Source: Dryococelus australis
Taxonomy: Eukaryota > Arthropoda > Insecta > Phasmatodea > Phasmatidae
Direction of reading: 5' to 3'
Length of the DNA stretch: 64,000 nucleotides
NCBI GenBank assembly: GCA_029891345.1
Contig: CM057000.1
Location: forward strand, 129,183,338-129,247,337
Numbering within the stretch: position 1 is the first letter of the stretch; the number at the start of each line of letters is the position of its first letter. The translations under genes and the position numbers were made by a program. Below, in pieces: positions 32,769 to 44,471 of this stretch. A model generated the notes under the pieces. It made no database searches, was not told where the DNA came from, and saw nothing but the letters and a program-made list of their open reading frames with translations.

Positions 32769-33594
32769 AGGGGCCTATTTCATCAAAGTTACAATTCGAC
32801 AGGTGACAGGTAGCACGAGATTGCCAGGCAGGTTTACATTCCGACAAATGTGTGTTTTCATAAAAGCTGACAAGTTTGCAGAACTGTATGGCAATTTGAC
32901 AAATGGTTGTTTCACAAAAGTTTTGAGCCGACAGGTAAAAATCCGACAAATGTGTCAAATATTACACTACAGACTGTTTTTGAACCAGATAAGTATGATC
33001 ACTCGGTGGCATATCTACAAATTTGTAGAATTGTCACTGCAGAAGTGACAGGCAAGCTTTCCTACGTAACCAGTAATTTGTCATGTTTACATAACACGGC
33101 ACCATGGCAACCAAGGGATCAACTGAATGTAATTAAATAAAAAATAAATAAATAGTGTGAATTAAAACACATCTTCCATATAGCACAACCGTTTCCTCTC
33201 GAATCAGCTTTAATATAACAATCTCATCCACATTACTCGATATTCTTCTGCTACGGTGAAAAAAATTATGCGGGAGGAATTATTATTTACTACTTAATTA
33301 TTTGTGGTAGGAATCGACTGTTCATGAATCGCACATAAGGCTGCGATCGATTATCGTAGGCGCGCTTGAGCGCTATATAACGTGTAATAAATGAAACGTA
33401 AGGTTTGACATTTAATTGTCGCGTTTATGAAACTTATTTTAAGGCAGACAATTTACACATTTTTGCTTGTCAAGTAAGGGGAATTTGTATTATCTACGCA
33501 ACACAACATTGTCATGACATCATGATAAATTTGTCGAACTTGACATAACTGCCGTGTGCGTCACACCTGCCCATGTTTTATTAAATAGGGCCCA
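32769..33594. mobile_element. Non-autonomous inverted-repeat DNA element
   Basis: The left end, ggggcctatttcatcaaa, and the reverse complement of the right end, gggccctatttaataaaaca, form imperfect inverted repeats. The interior is AT-rich, whereas both flanks are GC-rich. Internally, motifs such as tccgacaaatgtgt and gttgtttcacaaaagtt recur, suggesting old subrepeats. There is no transposase. The superfamily cannot be set, because no clear target duplication was read. Confidence 0.5.
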
Positions 33595-33830
33595 GGTGAC
33601 GCGTCTGGTGGCCCGTGTCTCGCCCCCCGCACCCAATCCGGGCCACGCTAACGAGTAGACGTTTCTGCCTTGCGTTTTGTACGCCCTGAAGGCCTTCTCC
33701 TGCGTTAACTTACGTAAACGTTTTCTTTTCCGAGCTGCACGTTTCCGCCGAAGCTTGGGCGTGACGGCGACACTTCCGGGCGGCGTTCGGCACGCACGAG
33801 AGGCATTCGGTAGCTCCGCCGGTTACTTTT
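33595..33830. other. GC-rich block, right part
   Basis: GC-rich sequence (tggcccgtgtctcgcccccc and following) ending in the gaggcattcggtagctc block at 33800 that is shared with 29453. No frame could be assigned to a known protein. Confidence 0.4.
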
Positions 33831-35077
33831 AAATTGAAATCTGACGTAACCAGCTCCTCGCGACTTCAAAGTCCTGATAATTACATCACTGGGACAACGT
33901 GCCACATGCGTTCGCACTCGCCTTACCAATATTTTGCATATGAAGTACTTATTACTACTAGGCATCACCAGCAGTCCCATTTTCTGCGATCGCAATTATA
34001 CAAGTTTTACATTAACAATTAGTAAAAAGTCATTCAAACAAAAATGGCATACTTTTATATCAAAACAAGTTAAAACGCTTGAGATACGCCATATTTATGA
34101 AACAACCAAACATCGCACACACATGGGTTTGATTTAAAAAGTGTGAAGATACCCCGAAGAGACTATACCTACACTAAGAGTGGTGCATACTGTACGTTCG
34201 GTCTTCTTACGGAATTAACATACATACTGTTTGTAAACGTTCGGAGCATTGGTTGGCAACACAATGGCGCCAAAGGAAAACAGTTTCGATTATACAAATA
34301 TTCTGTTTCGGGGTATGAAATAAATTTCAAAATCTCAAAGAAAATTTCTCAAGTTTGCGTTTGTTTATAATATATATATATATATAAATAATAAACGAAT
34401 TATTATATTATATAAAAATATTGCAAGCGATAAGCTGGAAACAGAAATTTTTTATATTAAAAAAATGTTTTGGAATTATTTCAACCACACTAAATTTTGA
34501 AATAAAAATTAATTATTTCCAACACACAATATTAAGGTTAAACGAAAACAATATTTTACCCTTAAGAAACAAATAAAAAAAAATAATTAAGGGTGAGGGG
34601 CTCTAACCCAACCAAAAACAGGGCATAGTTCCCTCTCCTAACCTCCAATGAAGGGAAATGCCAAATGAAAAAAAAAATCAATTAAGGGTAGGCCTATCGC
34701 ATCTTAACAAAAACAAAGGGATAGGAAACTTCCTGCGGTCATAAAACCTAGGGCTTCCGAAGAAAAAAAGAGAAAGAGCAATCAAAAATACCAATACTGA
34801 CATCGCGCTTAACAAAAAAAAAAAAAAAAAAAAACTTAATTTAAATCAAAATTTAAAAAAAAAAATTTACCCCGAAAATACGCGGCGCAACAATACCTGT
34901 TTTTTTTTTTTTTTACGATGTAGGCCTATATTACCTGCTAAAATCACTTTTTTTTTTTTAAAAACACTATACAATGACGTTTCCTCAGTAAGTAGGTATG
35001 CACTTGGCTGTAAGTATTTAGCTTGTTCGAGACAAAAGTCATACAGGACTTAGGAATCACTTTTTTTTTTTTTTTTA
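33831..35077. other. AT-rich, homopolymer-rich DNA
   Basis: Many poly-A and poly-T tracts (for example about 34810-34833, 34850-34866, 34900-34915) and a (TA)n near 34370-34387. No gene was recognised. Confidence 0.5.
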
Positions 35078-35231
35078 AGCATCGAAGTGTAAAAACTAGC
35101 AGATTTGTAAAAATTTTCCTTTCCTGAAAATGCCACAGTTTCACTTGACCGACGCATGGATAAAGTGATGAGGCCCACAGTAGATCTGAATCAGGAATTT
35201 CAAAAGTACTCATTTTGCCGTGAATAGCCTA
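35078..35231 (-). mobile_element. Long-type pogo-like MITE, copy I, truncated
   Basis: The right end, caaaagtactcattttgccg then tgaatagcct plus TA, is the family terminus. The interior (gcatcgaagt, then ccacagtttcacttgaccga, then gataaagtgatgaggccc) is the reverse complement of the interior of copies F and G. The other end was not found, so this copy is truncated. Confidence 0.7.
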
Positions 35232-38226
35232 TACATAAAGGCACAGCGATTGGCTGCCTAGGCTGATAACTTCAAGGATTTTTTCGTACTTTTCAATAAT
35301 ATTTACTGGCGTCGTATCTTGAATTTAAAATAATTATGTGGACATATTTGCCCGACACAAATAACAACAAAATAAGAATATAGTTAACTTGTTTTTGTAA
35401 AATTTCGATGCTGGTGTAGGGATAAAGAAATAATATAAATAGGAATTCATTGGTTGCGAGAACCTCAAAAGAGACCTCGTTTTTACCCTTTTAGCTCTGA
35501 AGTGTTACGGAGAAAAGAGAAAAAATTAAATCTTTTGGAACTGCTGGAGTTTGCAAATTTTTAATATTTCGGTCATTCTCTCATAAATGTGCAATTTGGA
35601 TACTAAATTTTCCAAAATTTGAAATTTTATATTTTAATTGTTTTTTATTTACAAGGTACACTTCAGCTTATACACTGTTAACTGTAGTATTTCTACTAAT
35701 CGAAAAGTATTATTTTAGCTGCAGTTAGTTTTTTAAATAATTTCGCATTCACGAGGTAAGAATAACCGTCACGGAGATGAGAATAAAGTTAATGGACTGA
35801 AGGATCACTAGAAGCAAAATAATTAGGCAAACAACACCATAAATGGAAATAAAATGTATTTATATCAAGAATGAACAATTCACTAACAAGCTAGCTTTGC
35901 TATCATTAAGTGCCACATTGTTTTGTTTGTTAGGAAGTTATTTGCTCTGGGTATTAGACTGCAGTTGCAAGCTGTTATTCAGTCTTATTAGTTATCGAGT
36001 AATATATAGGAGTAATATTTTTATAAAAACAAAGAATCAAAAAATATTTAAAGTTCATCCAAGTGAACATTTTCCCGACAGCACAAGGATCTTCCATTGT
36101 GTTCTCTGGAGTACATTCCATAAAATTTTATTCCGATGTAATTTACTCTTAAACAGAAACATATTTTCAGGGACTGAACAAAAGCACATATGTAACTTAT
36201 GGAAGTGGCAAAATCCAAAATGGGTGGAGTTTGCTAAAGGTCGAATAACTCAATTTTAAATGAGCATTTTCATAGAGTAACTGCTTATGAAGATTTAGTA
36301 ATGAATCATTACGCATTCTTTCGGTTTTTTTTTTTTTGCATTTATTGAGAGAATGGGATCCTCCTGTCCTGGCACAGTCTACTGTTTTAATCCTTTTCCA
36401 AAAAATTCTCTAACACATTTAGTTGCTAAATAGTAAACATTCTCCAACTTTCTACATCTTTAACTCATCACACTGAATCTGCTGAGCAACACGAGCATGT
36501 TACATTTTCCAAACTGTACACAGTGCTTGCTGACATAGCATAGTCTAACTTGTAGGTTATAAGTAATTTTGGCATAAGACCTGAAGTACGAGTACTATAG
36601 TGCTTTTCGTATTTAAAATGGCCAACTAGATGAAAATATGAATAAATCACTATAGACTATACAACAAAAGTCCATGTCCAACAATGACTATTTACAATAC
36701 AGCAGATCACAACAGTACGAACATTTTGCGTAGCAACCTTATTAAAGTTCAAAGGAGAATCCACTGGTACGAAGATATTTGCCCAAGCAAATACAGTAAA
36801 TTCTTACAGTAAATTATTCCTCATCATCAAAACGAGCTGCGATATACTGTCAACAATGGTGAGTACAAAATCATCAATACATCACCAATTAGGAGTATTT
36901 ATATTCTCGTGCGTGTTTTTGCCCTTTTACTTGCATTCGTGCGACAGTAACTCAAGCACCTCGCTGATCAAAATAGCAGTTAGTCGATATTTTCCGGCGA
37001 CTGGCTAGGATTAGAACTACACGTTAGATAGGTTCCTTATAACTAAGGGCAGGCGGGCTACATGTTCTGAACGGCATAAGGCCGGTGTCGTAATATGCGT
37101 CTGTGCTGCTACGGCTAAACGGGATGCTCAGTTTGACGGTATGGGCCCCAACACATGTGTTGTAAATGCAAGGTGTCTCGAAAGCAAAATGGGTCACGGC
37201 TACAAGTTGTCTCTGGACAACATAAACAAAATATTGCAAATTCGTTTTCTCGGAAAGTTATTTTCTTAGTAAATATGTAAAACTCAGTCCAAGTACAAAG
37301 TTTTCTCTCATAATCTGTAAGCAAAGTTAGAGGACTTCTTGTTATTATCTTAATGAGGAAGTAATTACGATAGATCGTAAGGAAATGCCACCGTCTAATT
37401 TTCAAGTCCGAAAATTTCCCTCGGCTATCATAACGTATATATTTTTTCACCTAAAGGAAAGTGTAACGGTCGAATGTTATATGTTTCTCGATTTTTAGAA
37501 TATGTTTTGTGACTTTAATATAATAATTGCTAGTTTGGGGGGGGGGGGGAAGTTGGAGTGCGAGGTGTAATGTGAGAGTAACATTATATTATGTTCAATT
37601 TTTTAGAATTTTTTAGATTTATTTTGCTAATTTGATAAATATTGCCAGGGGTGGTGAGGAAGAGAGTGAAACAAGTTTGGCTATAGGTGGGGTGAGGGTG
37701 GTTGCGGCCTGCAAGTATTAAGGGAGCCCCCAAATATTGCAAATTGCTCGAAAATTGCCTTTGGGGGTCTCACTATTGGAATTTTGCGGCATGAAATTTC
37801 TTATGGAAAATGGGAAGTTTTGAGGGAAATATACAGATTTCAAGGGGAAAATGGTCGATCTTAAAGGAAAAATTGAGAATTCTAACGGTAAAATGGCCGT
37901 TCCAGGCCGCTGGCCGCAGCCACACACTCACATTTAAAATACATTATCGCATTATCCCCATACATACGCTACTTGCATAGTTAGATTATGTCGCTATTGC
38001 ATTACTACTTGGTTGAAAGTTTACTTATTAAATATACGGATCTTATTTGTGTCAAAACTGTGCTCGCCTCAATTAAAGCATCGAGTTTTTACCATTTTAT
38101 AAAATAAATAAATAAAATAAACTGGTACTGTGTCGCTACACAGAGAGAATTACTGCGAAGTCGGTACCCGAGCTTTACCCCCACATTATCTTTGATTGGT
38201 CTCTGTCTCTCGTTGCATACCTTTGG
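35232..38226. other. Non-coding DNA, no supportable gene
   Basis: The longest open frame, 35843-36259 (+, 138 codons), contains a hydrophobic run near residues 17-55 but has no recognisable motif, in AT-rich context. A poly-G run lies at about 37539-37552. At 37740-37905 purine-rich phrases recur ('gggaaat', 'aaggggaaaa', 'taaaggaaaaa') without forming a clear repeat. Confidence 0.45.
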
Positions 38227-38485
38227 CGTGGTGGGGCGCGGTGGCCGAGCGGTTAGACTACTTGCCTCCCTCTTAGGGCGAGCCAAATTCAAACCCCGAC
38301 CGGGTCACTCCGTATTTTCGCCAAATGGTAATCGTGCTGGACGATGCGCTGCTGGTCGGTGGGTCTTCTCGGGATCATCCGTTTCCCCCGCCCTCGCATC
38401 CAAGCGCTGCTCCATCATCACATTATTTCACCATCATCGTCTCGCAAGACCTCGCTGCAAGAGCCGACCAAACTCTCAACTCAAC
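38227..38485 (+). mobile_element. tRNA-derived SINE, copy 2
   Basis: The head gcgcggtggccgagcggtta (A box TGGCCGAGCGG) and aaattcaaaccccgaccggg (B box) are spaced as in a tRNA. The body (ggtcggtgggtcttctcggg and tctcgcaagacctcgctgca) matches copy 1 in reverse. It is the only copy on the plus strand. Confidence 0.72.
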
Positions 38486-39190
38486 AACTTTGGTTGGCGA
38501 GTTTTGGATTTCTTATTATTCAATTTATTACAGTACAGATGTTATAGCTCATGACAACACATTTAGGCTTTCTATTCTATTCTTCTCTGCATAAATTTTC
38601 AAGGAGTCTAATTTATTTATTGAATCATAAAAATTTTTAATGTGATAAGTTGTATTATTTATAATTGCAGTCTTAGAAAAACGTTCAATAGTCACGTGTC
38701 ACTGTATGGATTAAACTACAATATACTATGCAGAAATTATAGTTTTATAATCGAGAAAGTTATTTGCGATGAATGTAATTAGATTACTAAAATCCCAAGT
38801 ACAAAGAAATCCCCAAGAGTATTTCCAAACCAATGGCGAAACAGTTGAGTATTTAATGTCTTGGCATTATGGAAACTGATGGAAATAATAGACGAAATAA
38901 ATTTAAAACAAAAGGTGAATAAATATCTCGCGCAACTTTCACCTGTCTTGAGACGAAATTTCTCATGTTACTATGAATTCCAATTGTACGGCAATTTCTT
39001 AATAAGTGGGTGGTATGGTATGATCGATACACTTTTTTTGGTACATTTATTTTGGCTACCGATATTTCTGTAGTGCTCCCTACAAATTTAATTTTCTGGA
39101 TACTGCTGTATGAGTGCTCCTTTCTCAATACAAGATCATATTTTCGTAAATTATAAGACCCCTGCATATTTCGCTCAGTCAGTTTTACAA
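38486..39190. other. AT-rich non-coding DNA
   Basis: No gene was recognised. Opposed short open frames at 38853-39167 (-) and 38861-39073 (+) overlap and neither resembles a known family. Confidence 0.45.
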
Positions 39191-39380
39191 TACCACAACA
39201 AGTTACAACATTGGGCCTTTGGATTAGGCCACCAAGATCACTCGACCTTACACTTTTGAATTTGGGCCTTGGATTAGGCCACCAAGATCACTCGACCTTA
39301 CACTTTTGAATTTTGCTTCTGGGGTGTATATACAGGGAAAACTAGACATCGACATAAATGCGTCCAAATTTCAGCCGGAA
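39191..39380 (+). pseudogene. Transposase C-terminal scrap with 50-bp tandem duplication
   Basis: Translation of the second copy gives WIRPPRSLDLTLLNF. This resembles the 'WPPRSPDLTPLDFFLWG' motif of insect DDE (mariner/IS630-like) transposases, in which it holds the last catalytic Asp. Upstream domains are not recognisable. The 50-bp stretch 39211-39260 is repeated almost exactly at 39261-39310, differing only in the placement of one T. Confidence 0.5.
39211..39310. repeat. 50-bp tandem duplication
   Basis: Two adjacent copies (gattaggccaccaagatcac and gaccttacacttttgaa shared). Near-identity points to a recent duplication. Confidence 0.93.
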
Positions 39381-39781
39381 CCTTAACTGTAGGAACCAGT
39401 TAAAATTTAAATTAATCTAAAATTTATTTTTTAATTTTTTTTTATGTCCAATATTTATTTATTTTTTATATTTTCAATTGAGTACACATATAAAATGAGA
39501 AAAATCGTTTGCATAAAGGCTAATTTTCAACATGTTTAATTTTGTCATAACTATTTCCTATTTAGACATGTTTATTTCGTATCTGAGAGCACAGAAATTA
39601 TAGTGATATACCTCTGATATTCAAGTAAGGCAGTTTAGCTGTAATCCTATCGTGCAAACTATAGTGATTATCCAATCGTTTATAAATAAAGCATCTTTAT
39701 TATTTTATTTATTTTTAAAGTTTTCTTCAGCAGCAGGTTAGCTTTTGAAGCACATGCATTTAATATCATATTGCTTGCTTA
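39311..39781. other. AT-rich non-coding DNA
   Basis: I see nothing beyond AT-rich sequence between the transposase scrap and MITE E. Confidence 0.45.
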
Positions 39782-40012
39782 TAGACTGTTCACGGTAAAG
39801 TGAGCGCCTTTGTAGCCCTAGTTACATTTCCTTATCAGCCATTTTTTATCCTTTAGCTACCTTTTAAAATAAATATTGTCATACAAGAAATAAGCATAGT
39901 GTGTATATTCCATCACAATCTAAAGTTAACATGTAATGCTAAAATAATGTTATTGATTATTATTCCAAATGAGAGGGCTTTCAAAAGTGCTCACTTTACC
40001 GTGAATAGCCTA
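39782..40012. mobile_element. Short pogo-like MITE, copy E
   Basis: 231 bp flanked by TA (39780-39781, 40013-40014). The left part (agccctagttacatttcc, then taaaataaatattgtcatac) and the right part (attccaaatgagagggcttt) match the two ends of the element at 15675-17639. Confidence 0.9.
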
Positions 40013-40090
40013 TACAGGCAAAATATAACTGAAATCAATACTGAAAATATCATTAAAATAATTTTTTCTTCACATTTTTGTATACTCAAG

Positions 40091-40276
40091 GAGAGGATCA
40101 GCCAGCAGGAGGTGGAGGTCCTATCAAGAGGGCAGCGGAAAGGAAGAAGGAGCTGCAAAGTGTGGAGGTGGCTGGCACAGTGCTTCGGAGCAACTAGAGG
40201 CGGCGGCCGCCGCCAGGGAGACAGCAGAGTTGCGCAGCAAGGTGGAGCCGCCAGCAGCACTCTGCTCCAGGACAAG
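40091..40276 (+). CDS. Exon-like GC-rich island (candidate exon)
   Basis: A 186-bp block, much richer in GC than its flanks, is bordered by a pyrimidine-rich stretch ending ag (tttttgtatactcaag) and by GACAAG followed by gtaggc, a good donor. The length is exactly 62 codons. The first frame is open and starts ERISQQEVEVLSRGQRK. Other frames contain KRAAERKKELQSVEVAG and ASEQLEAAAAARETAELRSK, which look like coiled-coil. It may therefore be an exon of a coiled-coil gene whose frame has been shifted by decay or assembly error. No parent gene is recognised. Confidence 0.33.
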
Positions 40277-40557
40277 GTAGGCCTACACTTGCTTTGCCTC
40301 ATCTATTGGACCACGTGGCTTGTTAGGCGCGCACTCCTAATGACGAGTTTCAACCAACAAAGGAACCTTCAAGGAAAACGAGCACAGAATACTGTGCTAG
40401 CTAATCTCTGGTTAAACTGGAGCAAAACTCTATCTACAGCTAACAAATTCTCGATAACATAGAGGATTGTGGAGTTTAGTTTGGTTCCAGTGAATGCGAG
40501 AAATTTCAGGTTCTCTGACCGTAACCCGCATCATCTCCCCAGTCGGGAAACAAACTA

Positions 40558-40977
40558 TAGCCTGTTCACGTTAAAATGAGCACTTTTGAAAGCCCTGCTA
40601 AAAATCTAACTGTATACCCGTTGTGTGTTCCTCCGCCGTATGTAAAATTAACATTGTCATGGGCCTCGTCACTTTATTCAGCCGTCGTTCGAATGAGACT
40701 GTGAAATTATTAAGAAAGTAAATACTTTACAAACATGCAAATTTTTTAACTTCGATGCATTAGAAAGACAGAAAGCGAAAGAAATGATATTAAATAATCA
40801 CAAATGGTTAGCTAAAATTTTTTATTCGACGTTAAGATATGGAACTACTTTCCAACCATCGTTGCTAACTTTACTGGGCACATGTCACTCAGTACGCCCA
40901 TTAAAATATATGCATGCACAGGCAGAGACTTTTTTCTAAGGTTCATTTCTAAAGTGCTCACTTTATCGTGAACAGCA
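40558..40977. mobile_element. Long-type pogo-like MITE, copy F
   Basis: About 420 bp. The ends cctgttcacgttaaaatgag and tgctcactttatcgtgaaca are family termini, with TA at the left and a degraded site at the right. The interior (gtatgtaaaattaacattgt, gagactgtgaaattattaag) matches copy G and reversed copy I but not the short MITEs, so it is a separate subfamily. Confidence 0.82.
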
Positions 40978-42250
40978 TTTGCCTGCTTTTTTTTTTTTTT
41001 ACTGCCGATAGGACAATATGATTTGGAAGCGGTGGATGCTGGACAGGAGCAGGTAGATTTTCTCGTCTGACCAAGGTGACACTAACCAAATAACGTCCTC
41101 GATAATTATCATTAATATACCTTGTCCACGCGCTGGTAAGCCACCTGCTCTGTCACGACCTGTCACGCAGATGTTAGGGGAATTTTTACTACCCTCTGTG
41201 CGTGATAATATGACGTAAAACCCAATACACTATTGTGTCACACACCTACCAAAGCGACGACTCCTGGCCAAAAAAAAAAAAAAACTAAATGGTCCATTGA
41301 CACGATGAACATTGCCTTGTGTCTGGAAGAATAGGAGCTGTGTAAGAAAAGCCACATCAGTCACATTCGCCATGTACGAAAAATGCAGGATCTGTGTATG
41401 TCCTACGCTAGTTGTAGAACAGGGGTGCTTTGTGGAGCGTAAATCTATTGCATAACTTTAATTCACTGCAACCTCCCCCTTCCCTTTTTTTCCATACGGA
41501 TAAAAACTATTGGAATTTAAATTATTAATAAGCCTTTCATTTCAATAAAATTACAATTGCTGTAAGCTATGATGCATGTTATTATTCTATATTAAGTAAC
41601 ATTTGTTCTAATAAATCAAAGAAAACAGGGAAAAGTCGGGGAATTTCATACGACAGGGAAACGTCAGGTAAATAAATGTCAGGGAATTTTCCCCAAGGTT
41701 AGGGAAGATGTAAATATTGCTACTCTACAAAATTTGTTAGTAGTGTGAATACAGGATGATGCGATTATGACCATATCGATTTTAAAATTTCCAATTTTAT
41801 GTTCGTGAACTAGCAATAATACAACTTTGCCAAGTGTCACAGGGCCTATACGTGCAAAATAAAGATTTGCGCGTTTGTGATGGGCTTTGTGGGAGTGTAA
41901 ATCTAATGCATAACTTGAATTCACTGCAACACACAATGACTCTTGCCTCGCAGAGAGCTGTCAGGATGTTTACCCACTTCGTGATCCGACACGCAGTGCA
42001 ATCGACGCACTCTGATACACTTGCCACCAGGCAAGTCATTTAGTGATGACGAAATATGTCAGTTCACTCAGTGGCTATTAACAGCTGGTATGTAGCCTCT
42101 CCGTGATTCAGAGAGCACAGCATCACCAAACATACGACTGACATGCACAAGAACCTGATACGACAGACATTGCTTTCCATTGCCATTTTTAAATACTTTT
42201 TAGGTAAAAAAATATGTACCCATTAATAAATAGAAATTTCATGTTCCAGG
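40978..42250. other. Non-coding DNA, no gene seen
   Basis: A phrase occurs twice: 41440-41470 (gcgtaaatctattgcataac, tttaattcactgcaac) and 41893-41931 (tgtaaatctaatgcataact, tgaattcactgcaac), about 455 bp apart. This suggests an old direct duplication. No gene was recognised. Confidence 0.45.
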
Positions 42251-43657
42251 AAAAAACTGATTTGCAACTGAAGAACCACCAGGCTCGAGAATTCCCAGTC
42301 TTACAAAAACATATATTGACAAAAGCTGAACAAAGTCCTACAGAAAATGAATTGGTGACAAGAGAAGAACACGACGCTGCTCTGAAAGAGCTCGCATGCA
42401 CAAAAGCACGATTCGTCTCTATGGAATCGGAGATTCTAGCTCTGAAATCAAAGGTCGGCGAGCTGCAACAAGAATTTTCAGAGCGAAAAACACACTATCA
42501 AGCACCTTCACCAGACGATGGAGCAGCGATGCTCTTGAGCGACTTACACAATGAAAAGCAGGACGAGAAGTTGCAATTAAGTGAGCTGAAAAAAGAACGC
42601 ACTTTAAAATATAAGGAGCTGATCGAAATCAAACAAGATCATTCGAAAACAATCCAAGAATTCAACGAATTAAAGAACGTTCACCAAACTACACTGACAG
42701 AGATGAAGAAAGTAGAGGAAGAGAACTCTGAAGCAAGACAACGACTCCATGAAATGGAAAACTACTATGCCTTAATGGAAAAGCAAATACAAGAAAAGAA
42801 GGATGCTTCTGTACTTTAAGCAAAGATTGGAAGAAGTGTCAATAGCATTAATATCAAAAACAAAGAAGTGGAAAGCATGGATAAACATCTCCACAACATC
42901 TCGCAAAAACTGAGCAACAAATTACCGAATGCACCAACATAAAAACTGAAATAAAAGAAAAAACGGCAGAAAATGAAATTCTCCAAAGACACATTTTCAG
43001 AATTAAAGAAGAGTATGTCAGAAAAACAGTGAGCTAGTTCGATTAACAGCAGCACGAAAAAGCCAAGAAATCAAACTGAATAAATGTAAGGATGCGTATT
43101 TAAAAACAAGCCAGGCTTCGTGCGAGAAAACAAACGACAGGGCTAAGCGACAGACAAATGCTCACTGACGATAGGCGATATTTACAACAAGCCTGCGAAA
43201 TTGAAGGCGAGACAGTTCATGCAGAACACCATTCTAAACAGACACAACAACTATAGAAAGAAAAACATAAAACGAGATTTTATTACAGCAGGTCCGAACA
43301 ATTTGAAACTGCACAAGTCGCAGATTCCATGAAATACTGTAAATTTTCGCCACGAATATGCAAGCGTTGCGATTGTTACGGGCACTAGCCGCAGATTGCC
43401 GTCTGACACCAATATGCGAAAAGTGTTCACAGGCGCATCCCGCAAACAAATGCCACGTCCCATCAACGGACCATAGCGCCAGTCCCGAATGCAGCAACGA
43501 ACATGAAAGTATTTCTCCGACAAAACCAGAAAGATACTTCACCAAAGCAGTACACCATCCTAAAACGGCAATAAGCCAACAGCATCTAGCAACTAAAAGC
43601 AATAGTTCGCCAGCCTTAAAGACCAGTATAAAACGAATGACAATCAGTTTGCCTTAG
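42251..43657 (+). pseudogene. Decayed coiled-coil coding sequence with Cys/His clusters
   Basis: The open frame runs to 42819 (about 190 codons after a splice-acceptor-like ttcatgttccag). It is charged and heptad-like throughout (LVTREEHDAALKELACTKAR, MESEILALKSKVGELQQE), a long coiled coil. Coiled-coil-like coding continues past 42820 in interrupted form. At 43330-43500 Cys/His clusters appear in neighbouring frames (ICKRCDCYGH; CEKCSQAHPANKCH; HSASPEC) that resemble zinc knuckles. A coiled coil plus knuckles would suit ORF1 of a LINE, a gag-like protein or a host gene. No reverse transcriptase follows. It is probably dead; its origin is open. Confidence 0.45.
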
Positions 43658-43696
43658 CCTACCTGTAAAATTTAAATTGAAAAGAATGAGTTTGTG

Positions 43697-44318
43697 TAGC
43701 ACGATGAAGGCATTTTCCATAGCACGACGGAGGCCCATATTGCATAGCAGCACGATGGGGACCATTCGCATAGCACGATGGGGGATCTCTCAATAGCACG
43801 ATGGGGCCCATCTCGCATAGCACGATGGGGGCCCATCCGCATAGCACGATGGGGGCCCATCTCGCATAGCACGATGGGGGCCCATCTCGCATAGCACGAT
43901 GGGGGCCCATCTCGCATAGCACGATGGGGACCATCTCGCATAGCACGATGGGGCACCATCTCGCATAGCACGATGGGGCCCATCTCGCATAGCACGATGG
44001 GGGACCATCTCGCATAGCACGATGGGGGCCCATCTCGCATAGCACGATGGGGTCCATCTCGCAAAGCACGACGGTGGCCCATTTCGCAAAGCACGATGGG
44101 GGAACATCTCGCATAGCACGATGGGGTGCCCATCTCGCATAGCACGATGGGGCCATCTCGCATAGCACGATGGGGGACCACTCTCGCATAGCACGATGGG
44201 GGACCATCTCGCATAGCACGATCGGGGCCCATCTCGCATAGCACGATCGGGGCCCATCTCACATAGCACGACGGTCCCATTTCGCATAGCACGATGGGGG
44301 CCCATCTGCGTAGCACAC
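43697..44318. repeat. Minisatellite, 25-26-bp unit
   Basis: About 24 tandem copies of catctcgcatagcacgatgg followed by gggcc or ggacc. Copies at the left edge are the most diverged. Length changes of one base between units rotate the frame, so the three long minus-strand open frames across it (186, 214 and 176 codons) are by-products. Confidence 0.93.
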
Positions 44319-44471
44319 AATTATAGTAGAAGGAACATTTGATTTTTAAGCATCATGTGTGGGTAAAGTTTCTGATAGGTGAAGGAGACAAGTGTTTACA
44401 CAAGATTTAGAGAGAGGGCTCCTTTCGGAAGCAAAATTAAGAAAGAGTGCGCAATAATATAGTGCAAGGTT
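44319..44471. other. Spacer
   Basis: No feature was recognised between the minisatellite and the next open frame. Confidence 0.4.

Noticed and set aside
35843-36259. 138-codon open frame with a hydrophobic stretch as a small membrane protein
   Set aside because: AT-rich context, no motif, no splice or promoter support; not distinguishable from chance.
43659-44316. Three overlapping minus-strand frames (CYARWAPIVLCEMGP repeats) as genes
   Set aside because: They are shadows of the 25-26-bp minisatellite.
43697-44318. CRISPR array
   Set aside because: The units are directly adjacent without unique spacers, there are no cas-like genes, and the context is eukaryotic.
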